From contig NZ_JACNYK010000001.1 of the NCBI RefSeq assembly GCF_014692505.1, forward strand, positions 310,001 through 374,000: a DNA stretch of 64,000 nucleotides, written 5' to 3'. A program made the position numbers and the translations under genes. This document shows positions 36,002 to 45,156 of this stretch, one piece after another. Source of the stretch: Sphingobacterium arenae (GTDB lineage Bacteria > Bacteroidota > Bacteroidia > Sphingobacteriales > Sphingobacteriaceae). Numbering within the stretch: the first letter of the stretch is position 1; each line of letters begins with the position of its first letter. The notes beneath the pieces were generated by a model. The model was not told the DNA's origin. It saw only the letters and a program-made list of their open reading frames with translations, and made no database searches.

Positions 36002-37516
36002 ATGCAAGAGAAAAAATCAAAGCTAACAAGGCAGACAGGCGCGCCTGTTCCAGACAATCAAAACGCGCAGACAGCGGGCCCGAGAGGACCGTTATTAATG
36101 CAGGATTTCTGGTTTTTGGAGAAAATGGCCAATTTCGATCGAGAAGTTATTCCCGAGAGGCGAATGCATGCCAAGGGATCTGGAGCATTTGGAACCTTTA
36201 CGGTTACCCATGATATAACCCCATACAGCAAAGCGGATATTTTTAGTGAAATTGGAAAGCAGACGGAAATGTTTGCTCGGTTTTCAACCGTTGCTGGCGA
36301 AAGAGGGGCCGCAGACGCGGAGAGGGACATTCGAGGGTTTGCGCTTAAATTTTATACCGATGAAGGTATCTGGGATTTAGTTGGAAATAATACCCCTGTC
36401 TTTTTCTTCCGTGATCCGATGAAATTTCCCGATTTGAACCACGCTGTTAAACGAGACCCAAAAACCAATCTAAGGAGTCCGAATAACAACTGGGATTTTT
36501 GGACGTTACTTCCCGAATCACTCCACCAAGTTACGATTGTAATGAGTGATCGTGGTATTCCTAAAGGATATAGGCATATGCACGGATTTGGCAGCCATAC
36601 CTACAGCTTTATCAATAAAGATAACGTAAGGCATTGGGTGAAATTCCATTTTAGAACCCAGCAGGGAATAGAAAATCTATCCGATGAGGATGCTGCAAAT
36701 ATTGTGGGCTATGACCGGGAATCGTCTCAAAGAGATCTTTTTGACGCCATCGAGAAAAAGGATTTTCCCAAATGGAAATTGTTTATACAGATCATGACGG
36801 AAGAACAGGCTAAAACGTATCGCTTCCACCCTTTTGACCTTACCAAAGTATGGTCGAAGAAAGATTTTCCGTTGATTCCCGTTGGTGAATTTGAACTGAA
36901 TAGAAATCCGGACAACTACTTTCAGGATGTGGAGCAGGCGGCCTTCAACCCAACCAATATTGTTCCGGGCATCGGCTTTTCTCCAGATAAGATGCTTCAG
37001 GGTCGATTATTCTCCTATGGTGATGCACAACGTTATAGATTAGGTGTAAACCACTATCAGATTCCCGTCAACAAACCGCGTTGTCCCTATCATGCATACC
37101 ATCGTGATGGCGCGATGCGTGTAGATGGTAATTATGGAGACGCAATACATTACAATCCGAATAGCTACGGAGAATGGCAGGAACAGCCGGAAAGTCAAGA
37201 ACCACCCCTTGAGTTGGAAGGAACGGCCTATGCGCATAATTTTAGAGATGATGACGAAGACTACTACACACAACCGGGTGATCTTTTCCGCATCATCAAA
37301 GCAGATGGAAAAGCCGACGTACTCTTTCGGAATACTGCAGCACAGGTGGGGGGTGCGGAGAAATTTATACAGATCCGCCACATCCGCAACTGCTATAAGG
37401 CAGACCCTCAATACGGTGAAGGTGTAGCCGCAGCCCTAGGCTTAAGTATGGAGGACGTTAACAGTTTTGATCTGTCACCTTATGATAGATGGGCTCCAAA
37501 GCCCACCGGCAGATAA
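36002..37516 (+). CDS. katA: catalase (clade 3 heme catalase)
   Basis: A 504-residue monofunctional heme catalase. The catalytic His lies in [13 protein letters not shown] (near 57), the Asn in the [13 protein letters not shown] region and the heme-ligand Tyr in [14 protein letters not shown] (near 340). Length and motifs match small-subunit clade 3 enzymes. It starts at the ATG 36002, but a second ATG at 35991 opens an eleven-codon out-of-frame ORF that overlaps the start; this could dampen initiation or be chance. Confidence 0.97.
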   Translation: MQEKKSKLTRQTGAPVPDNQNAQTAGPRGPLLMQDFWFLEKMANFDREVIPERRMHAKGSGAFGTFTVTHDITPYSKADIFSEIGKQTEMFARFSTVAGERGAADAERDIRGFALKFYTDEGIWDLVGNNTPVFFFRDPMKFPDLNHAVKRDPKTNLRSPNNNWDFWTLLPESLHQVTIVMSDRGIPKGYRHMHGFGSHTYSFINKDNVRHWVKFHFRTQQGIENLSDEDAANIVGYDRESSQRDLFDAIEKKDFPKWKLFIQIMTEEQAKTYRFHPFDLTKVWSKKDFPLIPVGEFELNRNPDNYFQDVEQAAFNPTNIVPGIGFSPDKMLQGRLFSYGDAQRYRLGVNHYQIPVNKPRCPYHAYHRDGAMRVDGNYGDAIHYNPNSYGEWQEQPESQEPPLELEGTAYAHNFRDDDEDYYTQPGDLFRIIKADGKADVLFRNTAAQVGGAEKFIQIRHIRNCYKADPQYGEGVAAALGLSMEDVNSFDLSPYDRWAPKPTGR

Positions 37517-37548
37517 GCGTAACGACAGAATAGACGGCCAAAAATTAG

Positions 37549-37576
37549 AACCCCGATAGGATATATTGGGGTTTTT
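37549..37576 (+). terminator. katA intrinsic terminator
   Basis: AACCCC (37549-37554) pairs with GGGGTT (37568-37573), extended by inner AT pairs, followed by a T run up to 37576. The rest of the gap to 37790 holds no confident gene. Confidence 0.82.
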
Positions 37577-37790
37577 AAGGTTTTGATAACAAAAACTTAA
37601 TATGCACATAGCGGCTTATTCATATATAATTCCTTAATTTACAATAAGGATATAAATTGGTTCTGTTATGAAAGCGATTGTCTATTTCTTCCAAAAAATG
37701 TTCACGCGGCTATTTCTAACCCAATTCTCTTCATTTTATTCACCCATGCGGTCGTCTAAATTGTGATAACTATAAAAAGAGAAAGGTTGG

Positions 37791-39197
37791 ATGTTGTTGA
37801 ATAAGGATGCCTTTGGCGAAGATTTCGTTTGGGGCGTATCTACTGCTGCGTATCAGATTGAAGGAGCGCATAGCCACGATGGCAAAGGACCGTCGATCTG
37901 GGATGTCTTCGTAAAAAAGAAGAATAAAATATTTCAAAATCATCATGGGGATATCGCTTGCGATTTTTACAATCGCTACATAGACGATCTCTATTTGATG
38001 CATAGTCTCCATATTCCCAATTACCGATTTTCGATTTCATGGAGCCGTATTCTTCCAAATGGTATCGGCGAGGTGAACCGAAAAGGAATCGATTTCTATA
38101 ACCAGCTTATTGACCTTTCTCTAGAGCTTGGTATAACGCCTTGGGTAACCCTCTACCACTGGGATCTTCCCGATACATTGGAGTTAAAAGGCGGGTGGGT
38201 AAACCGCGATATCAGGGATTGGTTTGGCGAATACGTCGCGATCTGTGTTCAGTATTTTGGCGATCGGGTAAAAAACTGGATGGTTTTAAATGAACCTGTC
38301 GTATTTACCGGGGCGGGGTACTTCTTTGGCGTGCATGCGCCAGGCAGGAAAGGCTTGGATAGCTTTTTAGCTGCTGCACACCATGCCGCGTTGGCACAGG
38401 CATATGGCGGAAAAATTATAAAATCCATACAGCGTGACAGCCATGTCGGAACAACATTTTCCTGTTCGCATATCGAACCCTATCGGATGCGCGAAAAAGA
38501 TATAACAGCCGCCAAAAAAGCGGATGCCTTGCTCAATCGCCTGTTTATTGAGCCCCTGCTGGGGATGGGATACCCAACAGACAGTCTAAAAATATTGCAT
38601 AGAATAGAAAAATACATGCAGCAAGGTGATGAGCGGGACTTAAAGTTTGATATGGATTTTATCGGCATACAAAACTATACCCGTGAGGTAATTCGATACG
38701 CACGTTTTGTCCCGATGCTACAAGCAAAGATTGTTAGTGCGGCCAAGCGTAAAGTTGAGATGACTGCAATGAAATGGGAGGTCTATCCCGAGTCCATGTA
38801 TCATATATTGAAGAAATTCAGTGGCTATGAAAATATGCCGCCCCTTATCATTACCGAAAATGGGGCCGCTTTTCCCGATGAGGTACGAAACAATCGGGTA
38901 GACGATCCGAAAAGGACGAAATATCTACAAGATACCATTGCGCAGGTATGGCGGGCGAAACAAGAGGGGGTCAAGGTAAATGGATATTTCGTATGGACCT
39001 TTCTCGATAATTTTGAATGGGCAGAAGGTTATCACCCTCGATTTGGGTTGGTATATGTTGATTTCCAGACCCAGCAGCGCATTGTAAAATCCTCTGGACA
39101 TTGGTATACCAGCTTTCTATCCTCGCGTCAAGAATTAACACATGATTTCGCTTCATTCGACACAAAAAATAAGCCCCAACGAGGAGAAGGGGCTTAA
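37791..39197 (+). CDS. GH1 beta-glucosidase
   Basis: A 468-residue cytoplasmic family 1 glycosidase (no signal peptide). It starts FGEDFVWGVSTAAYQIEGA. The acid/base is E168 in MVLNEP and the nucleophile E356 in IITENGA. The GYFVWTFLDNFEWAEGY motif that lines the sugar site is near 395. Likely cleaves beta-glucosides or beta-galactosides, possibly phosphorylated ones. The C-terminal tail of about 20 residues is low in complexity because it overlaps a terminator hairpin (39171-39195). Confidence 0.95.
   Translation: MLLNKDAFGEDFVWGVSTAAYQIEGAHSHDGKGPSIWDVFVKKKNKIFQNHHGDIACDFYNRYIDDLYLMHSLHIPNYRFSISWSRILPNGIGEVNRKGIDFYNQLIDLSLELGITPWVTLYHWDLPDTLELKGGWVNRDIRDWFGEYVAICVQYFGDRVKNWMVLNEPVVFTGAGYFFGVHAPGRKGLDSFLAAAHHAALAQAYGGKIIKSIQRDSHVGTTFSCSHIEPYRMREKDITAAKKADALLNRLFIEPLLGMGYPTDSLKILHRIEKYMQQGDERDLKFDMDFIGIQNYTREVIRYARFVPMLQAKIVSAAKRKVEMTAMKWEVYPESMYHILKKFSGYENMPPLIITENGAAFPDEVRNNRVDDPKRTKYLQDTIAQVWRAKQEGVKVNGYFVWTFLDNFEWAEGYHPRFGLVYVDFQTQQRIVKSSGHWYTSFLSSRQELTHDFASFDTKNKPQRGEGA
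39162..39195 (-). terminator. terminator of the minus-strand tRNA-like transcript
   Basis: AAGCCCC (minus 39195-39189) pairs with GGGGCTT (39177-39171) and is followed on the minus strand by a T-rich run (39170-39162). It overlaps the GH1 stop codon, but only on the minus strand has the U-run, so it best serves the tRNA-like RNA. Confidence 0.7.
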
Positions 39198-39232
39198 ACT
39201 AACTAACCAAATTATAAACTGAACGATATGTG

Positions 39233-39309
39233 TTGCAGAGGAAGGATTCGAACCTTCGGAACGCCACCGGCTGACGCTCTGCTGTTGGTCAATGCTGCTG
39301 ACCGCTACA
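39233..39309 (-). ncRNA. tRNA-like small RNA or degenerate tRNA
   Basis: On the minus strand a canonical T arm GAAGG-TTCGAAT-CCTTC (39257-39241) is directly followed by CTCTGC (39240-39235) and then AACA. The partner GCAGAG lies at 39282-39277, and between them is a five-bp hairpin CGTCA-GCCGG-TGGCG (39276-39262), giving a three-way junction. Further upstream GGTCA/TGACC (39303-39287) makes another hairpin. Neither a standard anticodon arm nor a plain cloverleaf can be drawn. A -7 box TATATTTG (minus 39315-39308) lies directly in front and a terminator follows. The gap 39198-39742 holds otherwise only the sigma promoter below. Confidence 0.5.
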
Positions 39310-39640
39310 AATATAAAGGCTATTTTTAGATCCGTCGAATCGAATATATCATTTAATGTTCCCGTAACAAATCGTTTATATATTCCCGGTTTTAAAAATT
39401 TCCACAGCAATGATTATAATAGCCATAAACAAACAAAAGTTTTTTTATTTGGAAAAAAAATATAAGTTTGCTTTTCGTTAACATCAAATAAATTTAGCGT
39501 TTGGATTATAAACCTTCAATATACCCAGACTTCATCATCATATTTGGTTCACGATAAAGGTTGCCGAGTATACGGGAATGAATAGAAAAGAGCATGGATA
39601 TAAGTTATCTTTTCTTAATATAGAGGTAATATTGAAATTG

Positions 39641-39648
39641 TATGTTTG
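39641..39648 (+). promoter_or_regulatory. candidate -7 box of the ECF sigma gene
   Basis: TATGTTTG, a full match to TAnnTTTG, lies about 95 bases before the sigma ATG. Another match, TAAGTTTG, is at 39463-39470. No good -33 box was found for either. Confidence 0.4.
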
Positions 39649-39742
39649 CGATATCATAGCGCATTATGAGTTGAAAGCACGTTGAAGATAGTCGGCTAAT
39701 AGCACGTTGCGTATGATCAAAATCTATAGTTGGGGATAGAAA

Positions 39743-40351
39743 ATGAAAACAAGAGTCGGATTGTATGTTGATTTGTCAGAGATCGCCTTACTAGACTTGG
39801 TAAAGCAAAGTGATCAACATGCGTTTCAGGAACTGTATAACCGATATAGCAGTAAGCTCTATGGAAATATACTGCGCATGACTAAATCCAACGATTCCGC
39901 TGACGATATCTTGCAGGTGGTGTTTGTTAGAATCTGGGAAAACCGTCTTACCATAAATACCGATCGGTCATTCAAATCTTACATTTATCAAATAACACAA
40001 AACGCGGTCTTCGATAGTTTTAGAAAAAAAGCACGCGACCGCGCGCTCCTTTCTGTTACAGCACGGGAACGTGAAGAACGAGAAACGCGCGAATCGCCGA
40101 CAGAACAATGGCTTAGCGAGAAGGACGATAAGGCGGTTTTGAAAAAAGCAGTAGATCAGCTTCCACCTAGGAGAAGAGAAATATACCAGCTATGTAAGTT
40201 AGAAGGATACAGTTATGACCAAGTGAGTGAATTGCTCGGTATTTCTACTTCCACTGTCAATGACCATATTGTTAAAGCCTCCAAGACGCTGAAAGAATAT
40301 TTGCAGTATACCCACTACTATATACCTGCGCTATTTTTCTTATTCTTTTAA
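39743..40351 (+). CDS. ECF RNA polymerase sigma factor of the SusC/D locus
   Basis: A 202-residue sigma-70 factor of the extracytoplasmic type. Region 2 (about 20-90) has FQELYNRYSSKLYGNILRMTK and DDILQVVFVRIWENR; region 4 (about 135-190) has LPPRRREIYQLCKLEGYSYDQVSELLGISTSTVNDH in parts. It ends with a hydrophobic tail YYIPALFFLFF, which could contact the membrane or anti-sigma factor. The gene precedes fecR, susC and susD, the classic trans-envelope signalling order. Confidence 0.93.
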   Translation: MKTRVGLYVDLSEIALLDLVKQSDQHAFQELYNRYSSKLYGNILRMTKSNDSADDILQVVFVRIWENRLTINTDRSFKSYIYQITQNAVFDSFRKKARDRALLSVTAREREERETRESPTEQWLSEKDDKAVLKKAVDQLPPRRREIYQLCKLEGYSYDQVSELLGISTSTVNDHIVKASKTLKEYLQYTHYYIPALFFLFF

Positions 40352-40494
40352 GTAAATCTTTAACTGCACAAAGATAAAAACGAGCAGTAATCTAATCAAG
40401 CGCTATCTATTTATACCGTCCTTTAATCTTAATAAAAATATTGTCGGCGGAGCAGATGAAAGTTTCTTTTCAAACGTAATAGAAGAAAAGAAGA

Positions 40495-41709
40495 TTGGAA
40501 AAGCACCCCCATACGATTGCCCAACTGTTCCAGAAATTTATACAGAATCGCTGTACAGCAGAGGAGTTAGATCGTCTTTATCGTTATTTTGATACCGATG
40601 AAGATGAAGACGTGCTGAAGGAAATAATTCTAGCAGAACTCGAGCGAGAAATCGAACCCGAAGAAGTAGCGAAACAACAACCCCATTTATCCGATCTTTT
40701 CGACCAAATAAGTGAAAAAGTTTTAGTAGAGCCAAATAGGCCGTCCTTATATAGAAAAATGTTGGCGGGACGATGGGCTCGGGTTGCGGCCTTATTTGTT
40801 ATAGCGGGGTTTGCCAGTTTTATGTCTTATCTGTATATACATAACAGACCTGCTACGGATAAGGTTGTACAATCGGATATGGTTTACCCGCAGCCCGGAA
40901 CTGAAAAAGCCGTGCTTACGTTATTTAACGGAAAGGAAGTTGTATTAAATGATGCCAACGAAGGCCAGCTTATTCAAGAATCGGGAATAACGGTATCCAA
41001 TAATCCGGAGGGGCTGGTCACCTATCAGATTGATCCATCTGTTGCTATAGTGCAGAAAGCCCTTACGCATATCAATACCATCCGTACACCGAGAGGTGGC
41101 CAGTACCAAATTATTCTTGCTGACGGAACAAAAGTTTGGCTGAACGCCTCCTCCTCTCTAGACTTCCCTAGCCATTTTTCTGGCGATAGCCGGAAGGTAA
41201 AACTCTCGGGGGAAGCCTACTTCGAAGTGGCACATGATACCATGAAACCGTTTTTTGTACAAACTGCAGAAAGTGAAGTAGAGGTCTTAGGGACGAGTTT
41301 CAATGTGATGGCTTATCCCGATGAGCAGCATAGCCAAATCACGCTATTGACCGGTGCAGTCAAAGTAAATCGAGACGAAGAAACAATACGTCTACTTCCG
41401 GGACAGCAGGCCGAAATAAAACGAAATAGCGATGTGGTCCATATCCATACAGTGAATACGGAAGCTATTGTAGCTTGGAAAAATGGCATATTTCTTTTTG
41501 ATCAATCCGAATTGTCCCAGGCTATGCGCCAAGTAGGACGATGGTATAGCGCCGATATTGAATATATGGACAAAGTGCCTGCTGTGAAGCTGACCGGTAT
41601 GGTGTCTCGAAAAGATTCATTATCAGTTCTCCTCGATATTTTAGAGCATGCAGGTGGGCTAGAGATAGATGTTCAAGGTAATAAAATCATGGTCAAACAA
41701 TCAAAATAA
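40495..41709 (+). CDS. FecR-family anti-sigma factor
   Basis: A 404-residue single-pass inner membrane protein. The cytoplasmic N-domain (1-88) would hold the sigma factor, the helix spans about 93-115, and the periplasmic part has a FecR domain (TPRGGQYQIILADGTKVWLNASSSLDFPSHF, in parts near 205) and the C-terminal DUF4974 domain near 330-400. The start must be TTG 40495: an in-frame stop lies 13 bases upstream and the next Met is at residue 89, inside the TM. It transmits the signal from the STN domain of the SusC partner. Confidence 0.92.
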   Translation: MEKHPHTIAQLFQKFIQNRCTAEELDRLYRYFDTDEDEDVLKEIILAELEREIEPEEVAKQQPHLSDLFDQISEKVLVEPNRPSLYRKMLAGRWARVAALFVIAGFASFMSYLYIHNRPATDKVVQSDMVYPQPGTEKAVLTLFNGKEVVLNDANEGQLIQESGITVSNNPEGLVTYQIDPSVAIVQKALTHINTIRTPRGGQYQIILADGTKVWLNASSSLDFPSHFSGDSRKVKLSGEAYFEVAHDTMKPFFVQTAESEVEVLGTSFNVMAYPDEQHSQITLLTGAVKVNRDEETIRLLPGQQAEIKRNSDVVHIHTVNTEAIVAWKNGIFLFDQSELSQAMRQVGRWYSADIEYMDKVPAVKLTGMVSRKDSLSVLLDILEHAGGLEIDVQGNKIMVKQSK

Positions 41710-41749
41710 AGTCTATGTGAGTACAAAAAAAGCATTATGAATTAAAAAT

Positions 41750-41773
41750 CCTTCCCGGCGGCAACCGAGAAGG
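41750..41773 (+). promoter_or_regulatory. hairpin between fecR and susC
   Basis: CCTTCCCGG (41750-41758) pairs with CCGAGAAGG (41765-41773) except for one C-A, loop of six. No T run follows, so it is more likely an mRNA processing or stability element that separates regulator and transporter expression. Confidence 0.4.
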
Positions 41774-41855
41774 AGAATAACGTTCGATCAAATTAACCGC
41801 TGCCAAGCCTGTCAGCATAACTTTTTATTAATCCGATAATCAAACATCCAAATGT

Positions 41856-44800
41856 ATGAAAGAAGTATTACATTTTAAACTCCTACGGCCTAAAAATCTG
41901 GTCGTTAACGTAAAAAGAACTAACGTTTCCTCCACATTTCGACGAACATTCTTAATTATGAAGTTTACCGGCATTCTCTTATTTCTATTCAGTATGCACG
42001 TTAGTGCACATAGTGTTGCTCAACAAGTTACCTTAAAAATCCGAAACAGTAGTTTAAAGGAGGTCTTCCGGGAGCTGAACAAACAGACTGGATATTACTT
42101 TATCTATAATGAAAACACCGTAAAAAGTACAACACCGCTTACGGTCGATCTAAAAAACGTACCGTTAACGGCGGCGCTGAATGATATCCTAGACGATCTG
42201 CAATTATCTTATACGATGAAAGGTAAGACGATTATTTTGGAGAAAAGTCCCCGAAGCTTTGCCGTAAAAGCACCAGCAAAAGCACAACAGGATACAGTGA
42301 CCGTCAATGGTGTGGTATATGATACCCAAGAGCCGCCCATGTCGTTGGCAGGCGTAAATGTACGCGTGAAGGGAACGGTGCAAAGCACCTTCACCGATGC
42401 ATCCGGATTTTTCTCTGTAAAGGCAAACAAAGGCGATATACTCGTTTTTTCGATGGTTGGTTTTTTTTCTCAAGAGCACCGCGTGACTAAAAATGAACGA
42501 AGTCTACCCATTTCCTTACGCAGTGACGTCTCCGCGTTGGAAGAGGTCGTCGTTGTAGGGATGAACGAGCAACAGAAAAAACACATTGCGAGTTCGCTGT
42601 CGACACTACCGATAGAAAGCAATATCGCCGGAAAGCCCATTACCAATCTCTCACAAGCGCTGCAAGGCGGGGTAACGGGTATTCAGGTCAGCCAAGGGTC
42701 CGGTCTTCCAGGTGGTGATGCGGCCACCGTATATATCCGCGGTATCACCACGTTGAACAACGCTAATCCTTTGGTGTTGGTGGATGGGATCCCGATGGAT
42801 ATGAACCATATCGATCCCGTTACGGTAGAAAGTGTAACCGTTCTGAAAGATGCCGCTGCGGCATCCATTTACGGCTCACGTGCGGCGAATGGTGTAATCG
42901 TTGTGACGACAAAAAGAGGGACGGCCGGAAAGGCTAGGTTGGATTACAACGGCTATTTTGGTTACCAAACGCCCACAGCATTACCCCAAACAGTAGATGC
43001 CGTCCGCTATATGCAAATGGATAATGAGGCGCGGACGACGGCGGGACAACCCACGTTGTACCCCGAACTGGTCATTGAACAAACACGTAAAGGAACAGAT
43101 CCGCTCTTGTACCCGAATACCAACTGGGTAGACCTTATGCTAGATAAGACAGCCCCGATTACAAGCCATAGTTTGTCCCTCAGTGGAGGAAACAGCTTAG
43201 CTCGTTTTGCCGTGACGGGGAACTACATGGATCAAGGGAGTATGCTTCCACATTCGCATGTCAAGCGCTTTAATATCCGGGCGAATACAACGGTCACGTT
43301 AGCGGAGAATTTTTTAGTCAATCTGGATTTTACCGCTATTAAGCGGAATCGCCAGTTGGTAAACCGGGTGACGACGAGTGGTACGTTTCGCTTTTTAGAA
43401 GACCTCTATCGCGTAGCACCCAATATATTGCCCCGCTATCCTGATCGAGACGGGCAGCGTTTTTATGGTCAATTTGCAGATATCGTGAATCCATTGGCCT
43501 ATGCTGAAGTAGGTGGCCTGCGCAAGAATGAGTATATGGAATCCTTAATAAACTTCCGGCCAAAATGGACCGTGCTCCCGGGTCTGAATGTCAACGGACA
43601 GTTTAGCTTCCGGCTAAATAGCGATGCACACCACAACGTACGGGAGAATTTCACACATTTTGATTACTATACGGGCGTATTGTTAAGAAATTGGGATTTA
43701 TTGCGAGACGCTAGCCAATCACGTTCATCCTATTATTTTATAGGTTTAAATGCGGATTATACCTACAGAAGCGAAGAACATTCCCTTTACGGGATCCTCG
43801 GTTACTCGCAGGAACAGAAAAATTCGGGAGATTGGACGGTACATGCGCTCCGCTCCGCTTTCGCTAAAATGAACTATTCCTTTGACGATCGTTTTTTATT
43901 GGAAGGAACCGTGCGTATGGATGGATCCTCGCGATTTGGCCCAGGCAAGAAATATGGCTTTTTTCCATCGGTTGCTGTGGGTTGGAACTTACATAATGAA
44001 TCGTTTTTGCGGGAGTCAGCGTTGGTCAACAACCTGAAGTTACGGGCTTCCTATGGAAGCTTGGGGAACGAAAATATTGCCAATTACCTCTATCAATCTT
44101 TGATCAACCCAAGTACCGCGCTAGAGGTAACGCATGGAAACCCCGATATTTCCTGGGAGAAAGTGAACATGTTGGATATCGGTTTCGACCTGGGCTTATT
44201 TTCTTCCAACAAAATCGAGCTGACGGTCGATTTCTACGACAAACGAACCAACGGTATCATCCTCCAGCCACAATTGCCGCTAACAGGGGGCTTTCAAGCA
44301 AAAGTACCGGTTAATGCCGGTGAAGTGCAAAATAAAGGCTGGGAAGCCGCGTTGACATATAACGAAAGACTGGAGAGCGGCTTTGGTTTTTCCATCCGTC
44401 CCGGGTTTACCTACAATAAGAATGAAATCTTGAGTTTAGAAGGTGGTCCTTACGGAAATGATGCAGAGATTCGTAATCAGGTAGGTTCGAGCATTGGAAG
44501 CTTGTTTGGCTATAGAACCGATGGTCTATTACAAGCCGAAGATTTTTATGATAACGGTAAACCGCGAATAAGCGTGCGAAGTATAGAATCCGCTCCCGGC
44601 GATATCAAATACATTGATCTCAACCAAGATGGGAAGATAGATGAGGCGGATAAAACGATTATTGGCGATCCTATGCCGCGTGTCAACTTCTTCTCCAACT
44701 TCCGGTTTGATTACAAAAATTTCGATTTCGAATTTTTACTTCAGGGAACCGGAAAAAGTGACGCCATGCTGACTGGGATGTTTGCGTTACCATTAGACAT

Positions 44801-45152
44801 GAGTGCTGATGGCGGGGTTCCTACGACCTATTATGCAAACAACTATTGGTCGCCAGAGCGTACCGATGCAAGGTTTCCAAGGCTGAATGCCAGTCCGGGA
44901 GACAACCGTCAGGCTTCTGATTTTTGGTTTCAGAATGGCGCCTATGTCCGGTTGAAATTCATTCAATTGGGATACAGCTTAAGCCCGCAATTAGCAAACA
45001 GATTAAAGCTCTCTGGACTGCGTGTATTTCTGAATGCGCAAAACCCTTTAACGTTTACAAGCATGAAGCTGATTGATCCCGAAAGTCGGGGAGACCAATG
45101 GAAGCACAGTATCATGGCAACATATTCAATAGGCACTAGCATAAGATTTTAA
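41856..45152 (+). CDS. SusC/RagA TonB-linked outer membrane transporter with STN domain
   Basis: A 1098-residue TonB-dependent transporter. A charged N-terminus of about 34 residues precedes the signal peptide (MKFTGILLFLFSMHVSAHSVA). An STN domain follows (about 58-130, LKEVFRELNKQTGYYFIYNE), so it can signal through FecR. Then come a carboxypeptidase-like domain (150-230), the plug (LEEVVVVGMNEQQKKHIASS, GVTGIQVSQGSGLPGGDAATVYIRG in parts, ~230-365) and the barrel, which ends at KHSIMATYSIGTSIRF. Full length. It forms a pair with the SusD gene four bases downstream. Confidence 0.97.
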   Translation: MKEVLHFKLLRPKNLVVNVKRTNVSSTFRRTFLIMKFTGILLFLFSMHVSAHSVAQQVTLKIRNSSLKEVFRELNKQTGYYFIYNENTVKSTTPLTVDLKNVPLTAALNDILDDLQLSYTMKGKTIILEKSPRSFAVKAPAKAQQDTVTVNGVVYDTQEPPMSLAGVNVRVKGTVQSTFTDASGFFSVKANKGDILVFSMVGFFSQEHRVTKNERSLPISLRSDVSALEEVVVVGMNEQQKKHIASSLSTLPIESNIAGKPITNLSQALQGGVTGIQVSQGSGLPGGDAATVYIRGITTLNNANPLVLVDGIPMDMNHIDPVTVESVTVLKDAAAASIYGSRAANGVIVVTTKRGTAGKARLDYNGYFGYQTPTALPQTVDAVRYMQMDNEARTTAGQPTLYPELVIEQTRKGTDPLLYPNTNWVDLMLDKTAPITSHSLSLSGGNSLARFAVTGNYMDQGSMLPHSHVKRFNIRANTTVTLAENFLVNLDFTAIKRNRQLVNRVTTSGTFRFLEDLYRVAPNILPRYPDRDGQRFYGQFADIVNPLAYAEVGGLRKNEYMESLINFRPKWTVLPGLNVNGQFSFRLNSDAHHNVRENFTHFDYYTGVLLRNWDLLRDASQSRSSYYFIGLNADYTYRSEEHSLYGILGYSQEQKNSGDWTVHALRSAFAKMNYSFDDRFLLEGTVRMDGSSRFGPGKKYGFFPSVAVGWNLHNESFLRESALVNNLKLRASYGSLGNENIANYLYQSLINPSTALEVTHGNPDISWEKVNMLDIGFDLGLFSSNKIELTVDFYDKRTNGIILQPQLPLTGGFQAKVPVNAGEVQNKGWEAALTYNERLESGFGFSIRPGFTYNKNEILSLEGGPYGNDAEIRNQVGSSIGSLFGYRTDGLLQAEDFYDNGKPRISVRSIESAPGDIKYIDLNQDGKIDEADKTIIGDPMPRVNFFSNFRFDYKNFDFEFLLQGTGKSDAMLTGMFALPLDMSADGGVPTTYYANNYWSPERTDARFPRLNASPGDNRQASDFWFQNGAYVRLKFIQLGYSLSPQLANRLKLSGLRVFLNAQNPLTFTSMKLIDPESRGDQWKHSIMATYSIGTSIRF

Positions 45153-45156
45153 AGAG

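Noticed and set aside
35991..36026. 11-codon ORF overlapping the katA start
   Set aside because: Too short to call; may affect katA initiation but chance is likely. Mentioned under katA.
37668..37766. 32-codon ORF ahead of the GH1 gene (MKAIVYFFQK...)
   Set aside because: ATG start and short hydrophobic sequence could be a leader peptide, but nothing supports translation and no family is known.
39233..39309. Functional tRNA gene
   Set aside because: T arm and acceptor pairing are good, but no normal anticodon arm can be drawn, so I call it tRNA-like only.
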